This document shows positions 9,538 through 17,410 of a stretch of 43,358 nucleotides of DNA, one piece after another. Source of the DNA: Limisphaerales bacterium (GTDB lineage Bacteria > Verrucomicrobiota > Verrucomicrobiia > Limisphaerales > AAA164-E04); the NCBI GenBank assembly GCA_024761205.1, contig JAMASS010000037.1, positions 1 to 43,358 on the forward strand, given 5' to 3'. The notes under the pieces were generated by a model. It was not told the DNA's origin and did not search any database. It was given only the letters and a program-made list of their open reading frames with translations. Position numbers and translations under genes: made by a program. Position 1 is the first letter of the stretch. Every line of letters starts with the position of its first letter.

Positions 9538-10206
9538 CTATTTTCTCTGCCATCTTAGAGTTGCGTTGTCAATGATGCCGCGATTTTTTGAGAAATCCCA
9601 GTAGTGGCGATTGACGAAGTGGCTAGCGTGGCCGTCGAGGAAGAGGAAATTAGCTCCGTTGGAGTGAAGGTTGGTGTGCACGTTGTTCTCTTGGGCGACC
9701 GCGGCTCGTTTGCCGTTGTCGAAAAGCCAGACGAGTGTGTGCGGTGCTGAGATTGATGATAGCTTAACTTGATTGCCCGTGCCACTCCCATTGACGAGCC
9801 GGTTGAGGCAATAGTGGAAGAGGTTGATGCCGTTGCTCCGGCGTTTGTTTGCCGGGCATAGCCAGATGGTTTTGGGGATTTTAATGGCTGGATTGGTGCG
9901 CCAGGGAAGCTCGTGATAGGTGGGTATGCCGATCTCTTTTGGGAGGCTGACATACCAGCCGGCTTCAATGGTTATCCCGTTTGGTGAACCATCTTGGGGC
10001 AAGAAGTCGTCGTTATTGAGCGCGTAGAGCTGAGTTGCGATTCCCCATTGCTTCAAATGGTTGAGGCATTCCACCTTCTTGGCAACGCCGACGGCGGTGT
10101 TCAAGGCTGGAACTGTCAGGGCGAAGAGTAGTGCTAATAGGGCGACCACTACGAGTAACTCGATCAGGGTAATGGCCTGAGGACTTCCTGGTGCTGGGAT
10201 CTTCAC
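9538..10206 (-). CDS. Type II secretion-like pseudopilin (prepilin N-terminus, H-X9-DG C-terminal motif)
   Basis: A short leader is followed by the prepilin motif ITLIELLVVVALLALLFALT, a hydrophobic N-terminal helix with the conserved Glu, then a globular domain and the C-terminal signature HSNGANFLFLDGHASH. That is the H-x9-DG motif of the prepilin-type processing-associated proteins abundant in Verrucomicrobiota and Planctomycetota. Cysteines in VECLNH and WLCPANK fit the family. The start is uncertain: GTG at 10206 gives a normal short leader (VKIPAPGSPQA), while the frame opens to ATG 10347, which overlaps the SDR relic upstream. The cleavage position has Ala rather than Gly. Such proteins are thought to build envelope or secretion pseudopili; the exact role is unknown. 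Confidence 0.8.
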   Translation of the reverse strand: MKIPAPGSPQAITLIELLVVVALLALLFALTVPALNTAVGVAKKVECLNHLKQWGIATQLYALNNDDFLPQDGSPNGITIEAGWYVSLPKEIGIPTYHELPWRTNPAIKIPKTIWLCPANKRRSNGINLFHYCLNRLVNGSGTGNQVKLSSISAPHTLVWLFDNGKRAAVAQENNVHTNLHSNGANFLFLDGHASHFVNRHYWDFSKNRGIIDNATLRWQRK

Positions 10207-10284
10207 TAGCGGAGCTAAGTGGCTTTTCTCGTGAAATGTCAAGAAGTTGTCTGACTGATTTGGGAATGCGCCTAGCTGCGGTCT

Positions 10285-11018
10285 GCTAAAATCTCTTGTC
10301 CGGCCATAGCACTCGGCTGGCGTCACTGCTGAGAAACAAGGCGGCATCGGCGATTTCGGCGGGTTGGATGAGGACGGGAAGGCATTGCACGCATTTGACC
10401 ATTTCCTTTACGGCCGGTGTAACGAATTGTTTGAGTTGTCTGGTAGTCATGGATCCGGCCAGGGGAGATGGTATTCACTCGAATCCTGCGAGGGCCGAGT
10501 TCGTGCGCCTCAGCGAGCGGGTAAAGCCTTGAATGCCGGCCTTCGTGCTGACATAGGTGGTCATCTCGTTCGGCTGAGGTGGGAGGTGCTGATCGAGAAA
10601 TTGATGATTGCGGCGCCTTTTTTCATGGCCGAGGCGGGCGGTCTGTGCGGTAAGAAAATAGGCTCGGAGATTGCGACTGAATAGCTGATCCCATTGTTGG
10701 CTGGTTATTTCTTGGAGCGGGGTCAGCGGGTCGGCGACGGTATTGTTTGATGAGGCCGTGAATCTCGCCTTCGTCTTGGGCCACGCGGTTGGTCCAGCGT
10801 CGTAATTGGGTTTCTCTGGTCAAATTCGACTTTGTGGAAGGCAACGTTGTCCCCCGAGGGCTCCTCCGAGATGTTCCCCGGTTGTTTGATCGATATCGCA
10901 AGAGAACTCTTGAGCCGTTTGTTCGTGAATGCTTTCACCATGGCCTCGCCGATGCTGTTGGCGCCTCCGGTGATGAGGCTGGTCTTGCTCTTGTCTTGAT
11001 ATTCGTGTCATTCGTCAT
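10285..11018 (-). pseudogene. Short-chain dehydrogenase/reductase (SDR) pseudogene
   Basis: From ATG 11018 and across several frames the minus strand spells an SDR in order: SLITGGANSIGEAMVKAF (Rossmann TGxxxGxG-like start), LQEITSQQWDQLFSRNLRAY, KKGAAIINFSI, TTYVSTKAGIQGFTRSL (catalytic YxxxK) and RRIRVNTISPGRI. It ends with PAEIADAALFLSSDASRVL. Each block has strong SDR character, but at least five frameshifts separate them and the stop at about 10285 falls before the usual DGG end. The gene is inactive. Substrate specificity cannot be inferred. Confidence 0.8.
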
Positions 11019-11401
11019 GTTGTGTCTGTGCGTTTTCCGAAGTGTAGTGGATTGATGTGCCCGGTGGCTGTAAAGGGCAAGGTTCATGTTCCACGTTTCA
11101 AGCTGAGAGGTTTAGGAGGGTTTGCTATTTGGGATTCCTTCGTGCTTGGGTGTTTGGGTAATTCGTCGTTTTTGCGGGATTTTGGGTGCGGAATCTGCGA
11201 TCCTTTGTTGATGGATTTGGCTCGTTCTTTCGGAATCGTTGGAAATCGGATGTGGTAATTGTGGTAGGTGACTTTGGAGTGACGGGGATTCGGACAAAGG
11301 TATTTTCGACTGCTGCCGTTTTGGCGATGTGTTGATTGAACCGGCTGAACGCATTGTCTTAGCCAGGGAGCCAACGATTTTTATGAGCAGCTATCCGTCC
11401 G
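11019..11401. other. Apparently non-coding spacer
   Basis: About 380 bases with only short, featureless open frames on both strands. I see no motif, repeat or RNA structure here that I can support. Confidence 0.4.
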
Positions 11402-11752
11402 TTGAGATCGGGCGAATCGTTGGTGGTTACGAGGGATAACTGTCGAATCGCGGTGAGTTCGAGTCGGCTAACTGATCTGCAAGATCCGGCCGATTTTCTG
11501 AAACTGGAAGCGATTTTTTCAGCGACCACTGACGATCTTGTAGTCGTGTTTCGAGCGCGTCCCGGTGTTCGGTATGATTTGGAGCGGTTTGAGTCTGTGG
11601 AAGCTGATTGAGGGCGAGTGAGTGTACATCAAGTGCCGCCCGGTGTGGATGAGGTAGAGGTTTCGGTGCGGCTCAAGCTGGAAGAAGTCAAAGCCGGATT
11701 CTTTCGGCTTGTTGCCGGGGGTAGGTGTCATAGGGGAGGGTGTGGCGGCTGA
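11402..11752 (+). pseudogene. Possible 3' remnant of a secreted-protein gene
   Basis: Two plus-strand frames read DLVVVFRARPGVRYDLERFE (about 11540-11595) and, after a TGA and frame change, EVEVSVRLKLEEVKAGFFRL (about 11651-11710). This layout resembles the C-terminal beta domain of many secreted verrucomicrobial proteins, which describe a value and end in a K/AGFFR(L/V) motif. The match is weak and the family unknown. It may be the tail of a large decayed exoprotein. Confidence 0.3.
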
Positions 11753-11901
11753 GGAGACGCTTGGGTGGCTGATGCGGGGAGTGCGGGGAAGGATCCGCAT
11801 ACTCCGTATTCGCGCGAGGCGGGACGGAGGCATTATTGCGATGCCCTGCTCGTATAGCGAGGCTCTTGCGTATTGGTGCTGAAGCGTTATGTTGTTCGGC
11901 G

Positions 11902-12111
11902 GTGCCAATATTTGAATTTCATTGTAAGCATTGTAATCGGGACAGTGAAGTTTTGGTGCGTTCGGCGAATGAGAAACGGCCGCCATGTCCGCACTGCAGA
12001 TCCGAAAGGTTGGAGAAGAAACTTTCTGTGTTTGCTGCTAGGGCATTGACTTCCGAGCCCGTTCCCGCTTGCTCTGGCAATCCGTCGAGTTGCGGGCGTT
12101 GCAGCCCTTAG
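11902..12111 (+). CDS. FmdB-family zinc ribbon protein
   Basis: A 69-residue protein from GTG 11902, chosen because FmdB proteins begin MPxYEF and this one begins VPIFEFHCKHC. Two CxxC pairs (CKHC and CPHC) form a rubredoxin-like zinc ribbon, followed by the usual linker and SVFAA segment and a Cys-rich tail (CSGNPSSCGRC). The length is normal. FmdB-family proteins are small putative regulators whose function is poorly defined. It converges on the glycan operon, ending 8 bases before the GT9 stop codon. Confidence 0.8.
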   Translation: MPIFEFHCKHCNRDSEVLVRSANEKRPPCPHCRSERLEKKLSVFAARALTSEPVPACSGNPSSCGRCSP

Positions 12112-12119
12112 GTATCCCA

Positions 12120-13079
12120 TCACTCAAAGTTTTTTATCCAAGTCTGGAGTTTCTCGGTGACCTCACGGGTTGTGTTTTCCAGAAGGCAGTTGGGTGTCGG
12201 GAAACGGCAATAGTCAAAGCAGGGTTTGTAGGGGCAGGTCTTGCCCTCGATCCAGCCGGCTTCCAGATGGTTGGGTAGAAACCACTCGGGACGTTGAGAA
12301 CCGAAGATGGTGAATGTTGGGGTTCCGAGGGCGGCGGCAAGGTGGCCGGGGCCTGAATCATTGCCGATAAAGACGTCTGCTTTTTTGAGGTAAGAGAGGA
12401 GCTCTGTCAGGTTCGCCAGACACAGCGCCGGTTCCTTTACGGATTTCCAATCCTCTACCTGTCCAGGGTCACAGAGGATGGTGGTTTCCCAGCCTCGTTT
12501 TCGCAGTTCTGAAGCGACTGAGGCGTAGCGCGTGATTGGCCAGATGCGGACCGGTTGAGCGGCTCCTGAATGAATGATCGCGAGTCGACCGGACTCCTTT
12601 CTCGTCGGTGGTGTTGGTTGTTCAATGGTTAACTCGAGCGCCTTTCCCAACACGTTCCACTGAGCGGTGCGGGGGGAGTCTGGGGAAACGTGCGGCAAAC
12701 ATTCGCTCAGCAATAGCTGACTGCCTTTGCGGGGGAAGCCAATCCGCCGCTTCGCACCTGATAGGAACAAGACTGCATGGTCACGCGGATCCCATCGCGC
12801 GGAGACGGCAATGTCCGGCCTTTCTTGGCGAATTTGGCGCAACGTTTTTTGCAGGGTTGGCCACGGCCAATGGTGCAGGCGATATTTTCCTCTAAATCGA
12901 GTCCAAGGAGCGGCCACCGGAATCACCTTTACCTTGGGCCACAGTATTTGTCCTAGCTCCACGGCGTGAGGTTTGGCAAGCAGAGTGACTTGGTACTCAC
13001 GATTGGCGGCTTTCAAGAATGCGGAGCCAATGGCCAGATCGCCGACGCCCCAGAATTCGGTGACAAGGAGCTTCTTCAC
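12120..13079 (-). CDS. Glycosyltransferase family 9 (heptosyltransferase-like)
   Basis: 319 residues from GTG 13079, which overlaps the upstream methyltransferase stop in a GTGA, a classic coupled junction. The GT9 pattern is clear: N-terminal KKLLVTEFWGVGDLAIGSAF, IHSGAAQPVRIWP at mid-protein, and the signature VFIGNDSGPGHLAAALGTP (about 238-256). The Cys-rich C-terminal segment CPYKPCFDYCRF recurs in many GT9 proteins. The family transfers heptose or related sugars in LPS and surface-glycan synthesis on the cytoplasmic face. It is the last gene of a three-gene operon with a methyltransferase and a GT4 enzyme. The exact acceptor is unknown. Confidence 0.9.
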   Translation of the reverse strand: MKKLLVTEFWGVGDLAIGSAFLKAANREYQVTLLAKPHAVELGQILWPKVKVIPVAAPWTRFRGKYRLHHWPWPTLQKTLRQIRQERPDIAVSARWDPRDHAVLFLSGAKRRIGFPRKGSQLLLSECLPHVSPDSPRTAQWNVLGKALELTIEQPTPPTRKESGRLAIIHSGAAQPVRIWPITRYASVASELRKRGWETTILCDPGQVEDWKSVKEPALCLANLTELLSYLKKADVFIGNDSGPGHLAAALGTPTFTIFGSQRPEWFLPNHLEAGWIEGKTCPYKPCFDYCRFPTPNCLLENTTREVTEKLQTWIKNFE

Positions 13080-13732
13080 CGCGGTCGTTCGGCAATTAAG
13101 TAGGCGGACCAACCGATCCAATGGATCTTGGCGGTGAATTTCTTTCGGCTTGAGGGAAGAAAGAAATACAGAGGATATGCCGAGGCAAAAAGCCAGTTTC
13201 TGGAGGTGCCGGATTGGGTGACCTGCAATTGGTTCTGCCGCGCGAGTTGGGCCAAGGCGCCTGTGCTCACAATTTTGGTATGCGTCAGGTCGTCGAAGAA
13301 GTTTAGCGTGAATGTGCCGGCATCTGTGCCCGAGGCGCTGGGGATTGTCAGGGTTTTAGGATGGGGGGTTTCAAAGTAGATTCTTCCGCTGGGTTTCAGC
13401 AGGCGAGCTGCCTCTGAGAGAAGAAGGGTTAAATTATTGAGGTGTTCTACCAAATGCATGCAGGTGATGGCATCTAGTGACTGATCGGGCCATGGCAACG
13501 GGTCCGCGTTCAGATCTCCTTGGTGGTATTGGCAGCCGTCCGGATAGTGATCGGGGTTTCCGGCGATGTCGGTCGCATAGTAGTGGAGGTCTGGGCGCAT
13601 CTCAGAGAAGTGCCGGAGCGTCTCTCCATCCGAAGATCCGAAGTCCAAGATGCAGCCGCTTTCCGGGATCGACGCGAGGAAGCGGGATCGAGTGTCCAAA
13701 AAGGGAATCGCGCGCAGTAATTTCCAGTTCAT
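13076..13732 (-). CDS. Class I SAM-dependent methyltransferase
   Basis: 218 residues. Motif I is ILDFGSSDGETLRHF (SAM-binding DxGxxxG), followed by an acidic motif II in YYATDIAGNPD, and LDAITCMHLVEHL, typical of the methyltransferase 11/23-type fold. GRIYFETPHP is the usual post-IV element. It sits 8 bases downstream of the GT4 gene and overlaps the GT9 start by 4 bases, so it probably modifies a sugar or lipid intermediate of the same surface-glycan pathway. The frame is intact. Confidence 0.88.
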   Translation of the reverse strand: MNWKLLRAIPFLDTRSRFLASIPESGCILDFGSSDGETLRHFSEMRPDLHYYATDIAGNPDHYPDGCQYHQGDLNADPLPWPDQSLDAITCMHLVEHLNNLTLLLSEAARLLKPSGRIYFETPHPKTLTIPSASGTDAGTFTLNFFDDLTHTKIVSTGALAQLARQNQLQVTQSGTSRNWLFASAYPLYFFLPSSRKKFTAKIHWIGWSAYLIAERPR

Positions 13733-13740
13733 GCTTCGGT

Positions 13741-14889
13741 TTACTTATCCTGCTTCGCGGGTCTCAGTTGGACGAGTTCTTGGTAGAGTTTCTCATAGGC
13801 GCCAAAGACCTCGGTGGCGCAGCGTTGTTTGACTGTGTTTCGGATGTCGGCAGGAGGATTGAAAATGGTCGGTGAGGTGATGGTTTCCTCAAGGCAGCGT
13901 CGCAGCGAATCCGGATCATCCGGTTGAAAGTGGAGTCCGCAATCTGGTTTGACGATGTCGACGCAACCGCCGCTCTTGGAGACAATCACAGGAAGGCCAA
14001 GGGCGAGGGCCTCCATCAGTGCGATCGAACACGGCTCGTTGGTTGAAGGGAGCAAAAAGACGTCGCTCTTCAAGAGCTCGCCACTGACATTCGTGGTTGA
14101 ACCTCGGAGATGGATCTGAGAGCCCAGATCATATCGTTCGATCATCTGATTAAGTGAGACCGCAAAGGCTTGTGCTTCGGGCAGTTGTAGTGTCGGTCCC
14201 CAGATGCTGAAATCCACGCGGTGTCGGAGAGCATCCGGGAGGCGATAGATCGCTTCGACCACGAGGTCCCATTTTTTCCAGCCAATGACACTCCCGACGC
14301 CAACGAGGCGAATTGGTTGGTCCGGGTCGTCGAATCGACGCCGTTCTACTAGCGGATGTTGCAAGAATTCGTCGCCGTAGCAGGCGGAGATGGTGCGGAC
14401 TTTGCCGTTCTTCGAATTAAGCCCGTAGTGATTGGCCATGTTGGGAGTCAGGACCACCTTGTGCATGTGTTTTCGTTTTGCCGCCCAACGGTAGAGACCG
14501 GTCCGATTCGCATAATTGTGATTCGTAAAAAGTACCGGGTGCCGGGTAAGCCAGGCGAAGAGGAGCACAACGAGCAGGGTCCCGCGAGAATGGGCATGGA
14601 TGATGTCAAAATGTTCTTCCTGCCATAAGTCGATTAACTCGCGAGTTGCTGGTGCCGCTTGCCGCAGGAGGTCCAGATGACGGGTGGACTCCGCCTTTAC
14701 CGATCGACTATAGCGATATTCGAGCGCGGGTTGGCGGGTTTCCTTGTATTGCTGGTTGACCCAGACGATGTGCTGCCATCCGTCTGCCGCGCTGGCATTG
14801 TGCAGATTTCGGATCACCGACAGGACGCCTCCGGCGTCTTCACGATCACCTACGAGATGGAGGATCTTTAAAGGGCGTTTTGCTACCAT
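13741..14889 (-). CDS. Glycosyltransferase family 4 (GT-B fold)
   Basis: 382 residues. The N-terminal half shows LKILHLVGDREDAGGVLSVI and HFDIIHAHSRGTLLVVLL, typical of GT4 acceptor domains. The C-terminal donor domain has RLVGVGSVIGWKKWDLVVEA and the EX7E-like nucleotide-sugar motif EPCSIALMEALALGLPVIVS. It is the first gene of the GT4-methyltransferase-GT9 operon on the minus strand. It is likely to add a sugar to LPS core or a capsule/exopolysaccharide precursor at the inner membrane. Donor and acceptor are not predictable. Confidence 0.9.
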   Translation of the reverse strand: MVAKRPLKILHLVGDREDAGGVLSVIRNLHNASAADGWQHIVWVNQQYKETRQPALEYRYSRSVKAESTRHLDLLRQAAPATRELIDLWQEEHFDIIHAHSRGTLLVVLLFAWLTRHPVLFTNHNYANRTGLYRWAAKRKHMHKVVLTPNMANHYGLNSKNGKVRTISACYGDEFLQHPLVERRRFDDPDQPIRLVGVGSVIGWKKWDLVVEAIYRLPDALRHRVDFSIWGPTLQLPEAQAFAVSLNQMIERYDLGSQIHLRGSTTNVSGELLKSDVFLLPSTNEPCSIALMEALALGLPVIVSKSGGCVDIVKPDCGLHFQPDDPDSLRRCLEETITSPTIFNPPADIRNTVKQRCATEVFGAYEKLYQELVQLRPAKQDK

Positions 14890-14990
14890 GAGTCCGTGTC
14901 TCTTAAGATGCCGTTGTTCCCGACACCGTAGGCCGGGCGTCCGAGCTCTGGCAAGGAACTCTTGGGATTGATGCAGAAGTGCGAGGGCGG

Positions 14991-15131
14991 GGCGAGCCTC
15001 CGTCGAGCCGTTATCGTCTAGGATTTCTGGAGGCGTCGAATGGACTCATTCCGCCAAGCGATGACTCTTGGAATGGAATTCTGTCCTCCTTCGCTTCTCT
15101 TCGGAGGATGGCGGTTCGACGGAGTCTCGCC
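14991..15131. repeat. Inverted-repeat element with nested hairpins
   Basis: The outer arms are 14991-15010 (GGCGAGCCTCCGTCGAGCCG) and 15112-15131 (CGGTTCGACGGAGTCTCGCC). One is the reverse complement of the other at 18 of 20 positions. Between them lie two smaller hairpins: CATTCC...GGAATG (about 15048-15075) and CCTCC...GGAGG (about 15084-15107). The element is intergenic, upstream of both the GT4 operon (minus) and the FmdB-like gene (plus). It is a candidate dispersed repeat or MITE. Confidence 0.6.
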
Positions 15132-15233
15132 TGCTTTCAATTACCCTGAACCCCTTCGGCTGCGGTTTTTCGCTGGCGGAAGATCCTCCGGGTGATTAAG
15201 ATGGGGTGTATTCGCAATCAATCATTTTTGAAC

Positions 15234-15434
15234 ATGGCAACGTATACCTACGAAACAATTCCGCAAAAGAAGGGAGAGAGGCGGCGGCGATTTGAGGTGC
15301 AGCAAAGGATGACGGATCCGCCGCTCAAAAAAGATCCGAAAACCGGCGCTCCGGTCAAGCGGGTCATCACGGGGGGGAGCGGCTGGGTGACTCATGGACC
15401 AAGTATCATGTCCATGAACACCAAGAAGGCCTGA
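15234..15434 (+). CDS. FmdB-like small protein lacking zinc-binding cysteines
   Basis: 66 residues from ATG 15234; the frame opens earlier at 15192 but MATYTYE matches the FmdB N-terminus. The order is as in FmdB proteins: MATYTYETIP, RRFEVQQRMTDPPLKKDP, GAPVKRVITGG. The CxxC pairs are absent: the first is replaced by IPQKKGE and the second by DPKTG. The protein therefore keeps the family scaffold but cannot form the zinc ribbon. A Cys-containing relative lies in the same window at 11902. Function unknown. Confidence 0.65.
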   Translation: MATYTYETIPQKKGERRRRFEVQQRMTDPPLKKDPKTGAPVKRVITGGSGWVTHGPSIMSMNTKKA

Positions 15435-16197
15435 CATTGGCTTTTCGCTCCGAGCAAACGACTCGGCATAGGAGTGCCTTTGTGAGGGCAGGCGGGGGCT
15501 TTGTGGTCTCTGTTTCGGCGCGATGACATTGTTGGCGTGGCGAGACGAGGTTTTCGATCAGGAGCTTCTCTACCGGGACAGCCTCATATCGTATCGCCAC
15601 GGTTTGATGCTGCGTTGAGCCGTGGCATTATTCCTTGGTCAATTCAGGATAAACGTACGAGAGAGATCGACGGGTACGATCCCTGTTTGTTTGTCTCTTC
15701 TTCCGGGATGGGTTGGTGGCCGACATCTTCCGGTCTTGGCATGTATCCTCCGAGTGCCTGCTGGACGAACTGGAGAATGATCGCCGATTCTTATTCTCGG
15801 TCTTCGAGAATCTTTATGAGACCGGCGATGTTTTGGGAGGGTCACTGGGAAGATTTCGGGATCGATTCCTGTCGGGCTATATCGCCCGAGCGGCTTTTCT
15901 GTCGCCAAATCATTTGATCCGGTCCTTTCGGTCGGTATATCGCAAGACGCTGTGGCACTATTTACGTCAATCCGTTTGTGTCACGCTGCTTGGTAGTTGG
16001 CCCATTGTCTTAAGACGATCAGCTCAATTGGCTGCGACTGTGGCTTCGAGAGTTTGCCGTCTTTCATCCGGCTCTTTCGCACCTGCGTAGGTCAAGTCCG
16101 AGTCAGCATCGGAAAAAGGTGATACCGGATAGGATACAGGCTGCATTCCGTGATAACCTGGTTGCCGGAACATAGAACGTTAGACTAATTATTGATC
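15435..16197 (+). other. Unrecognised region with broken open frames, probable relic
   Basis: No intact gene. Segments in shifting plus-strand frames look protein-like: LLAWRDEVFDQELLYRDSLI near 15525-15585, and LLDELENDRRFLFSVFENLY followed by RFRDRFLSGYIARAAFLSPN in the frame open from 15713 to 16090. Their order and amphipathic character suggest a decayed plus-strand gene, but I cannot name a family. Confidence 0.3.
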
Positions 16198-16240
16198 ATG
16201 AAAGCAATGCTTTCTGACGCAACCCTGGGACACTTTAGGT

Positions 16241-16534
16241 ATGAAAGTGCTGTTCGAGGTGGAGAAGATGTCGTTCTTTGATTGCAGCGGGGTGTGGCTC
16301 ATGTTGAGCATGGCGGAGAAGCCAGAGTTTGATCATCCCAGCAGCGTCCTCTATTTCAAGGTGAAGGAGGTAACGGAGCACTACGAGCGGCTGGCCGAAG
16401 ACGGCGTGAAGTTTGAAGCAAAGCCCCACCTCGTCGCACCAATGCTGGACCACGATCTCTGGATGGCCTTTTTTCGGGACAGCGAGAACAATCTGCTAGC
16501 CTTGATGAGCGAGGAACCAAAGGCGACAAAGTAG
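16241..16534 (+). CDS. VOC-family (glyoxalase/bleomycin-resistance fold) protein, N-terminally damaged
   Basis: The 97-residue frame contains a good VOC C-terminal module: [60 protein letters not shown] and [11 protein letters not shown], with the terminal metal-ligand-like region F.D.E.N. Normal VOC proteins have about 30 further N-terminal residues ending in AFYRDTLGMKV. Here the codons upstream read AF, TGA, RNPGTLLGMKV, so the beginning is present but broken by a stop. The frame from ATG 16241 may still be translated, but it lacks the first beta strand and helix. Probably a pseudogene. Confidence 0.55.
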   Translation: MKVLFEVEKMSFFDCSGVWLMLSMAEKPEFDHPSSVLYFKVKEVTEHYERLAEDGVKFEAKPHLVAPMLDHDLWMAFFRDSENNLLALMSEEPKATK

Positions 16535-16544
16535 GCATTTGGAC

Positions 16545-17410
16545 TGTTCCATGCCTTGACAGGTGTAGATCGGGTTGCGCTCACCGAACACATTATCGAT
16601 CCTGCCCACTGACGGCCAAAACTTGAACTTTCGCAGGTAGTCTAGGGGAAAGGCGGCTTGCTCTCGTGAGTAGGGGTGGAATCAGGTGTTGGCGTAAATC
16701 ATTTCCGCGGTGTGCGGGGCATTTTTCAATAGGTTGTCGGAATTATCCACCTCCTCTTGCTCGATGGCTTGGATCTTTTGGTGAATGCTGATCACAGCCT
16801 CACAGAAGCGGCCGAGTTCGCGTTTTGAGTAAGGTGAGAGCTGATAGGGGACATAGTTGGCGTTGAGGATCGGGATCGCCGTGGTTACGCTCAGACCTTC
16901 GGGCTCCATGGCGGCGATATAGGCCCAGGGAGTCGTCAAAATACTGGCGCTGTCCCACGGTGCGGTGCAACCGGTCCAGTCTGGAGATTGGCGAGTTGCG
17001 AAACAGCATGGTGCCCGGTGTTTCTTGACGGCGATAGGACCAATGCCGGGACCTCCTCCGCCATGGGGAGTGCAGGAGGTTTTGTGCAGGTTCGAATGGC
17101 ACGCATCGGCGCCACAGTCGTTCGGTGAGCACAAGCCGGCCTGTGCGTATTGAGGTTCGCACCGTCCAGGCAGACTTAGCCGCCATGCTGGTGAATGGGC
17201 GCGGTGATCTCAATGATTCCTTCTTCAAACACGCCGCGTGTCGATAGGCAGATGAATCATGTGCGCGATCAGACGATCTTTGTGTTGCGCTGCCTTTTCC
17301 CGAAGATCGTCTAGGTCGATGTTGCCCTGTTCTTCGCAGTCCATAGAAATGACAGTGAATCCGGCCATCACCGCACTGGCGGGATTGGCGCCGTGTGAAG
17401 AGGTTGGCGA
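16545..17410 (-). pseudogene. gcvP: Glycine dehydrogenase (decarboxylating) C-terminal remnant, gcvP-like
   Basis: Blocks in GcvP order on the minus strand: HGANPASAVMAGFTVISMDC (about 17400-17340), DLDDLREKAAQHKDRLIAHM, GVFEEGIIEITAPIHQHGG, GADACHSNLHKTSCTPHGGG (holding the PLP lysine), GRFCEAVISIHQKIQAIEQE, then [20 protein letters not shown] and [13 protein letters not shown]. There are several frameshifts and a TGA where the family has Trp, Asp or similar (ANT[12 protein letters not shown]). Only the last third of the roughly 950-residue P-protein survives. Upstream of 17410 the homology stops abruptly against a plus-strand secreted-protein relic. The P-protein normally decarboxylates glycine in the glycine cleavage system. 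Confidence 0.8.
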
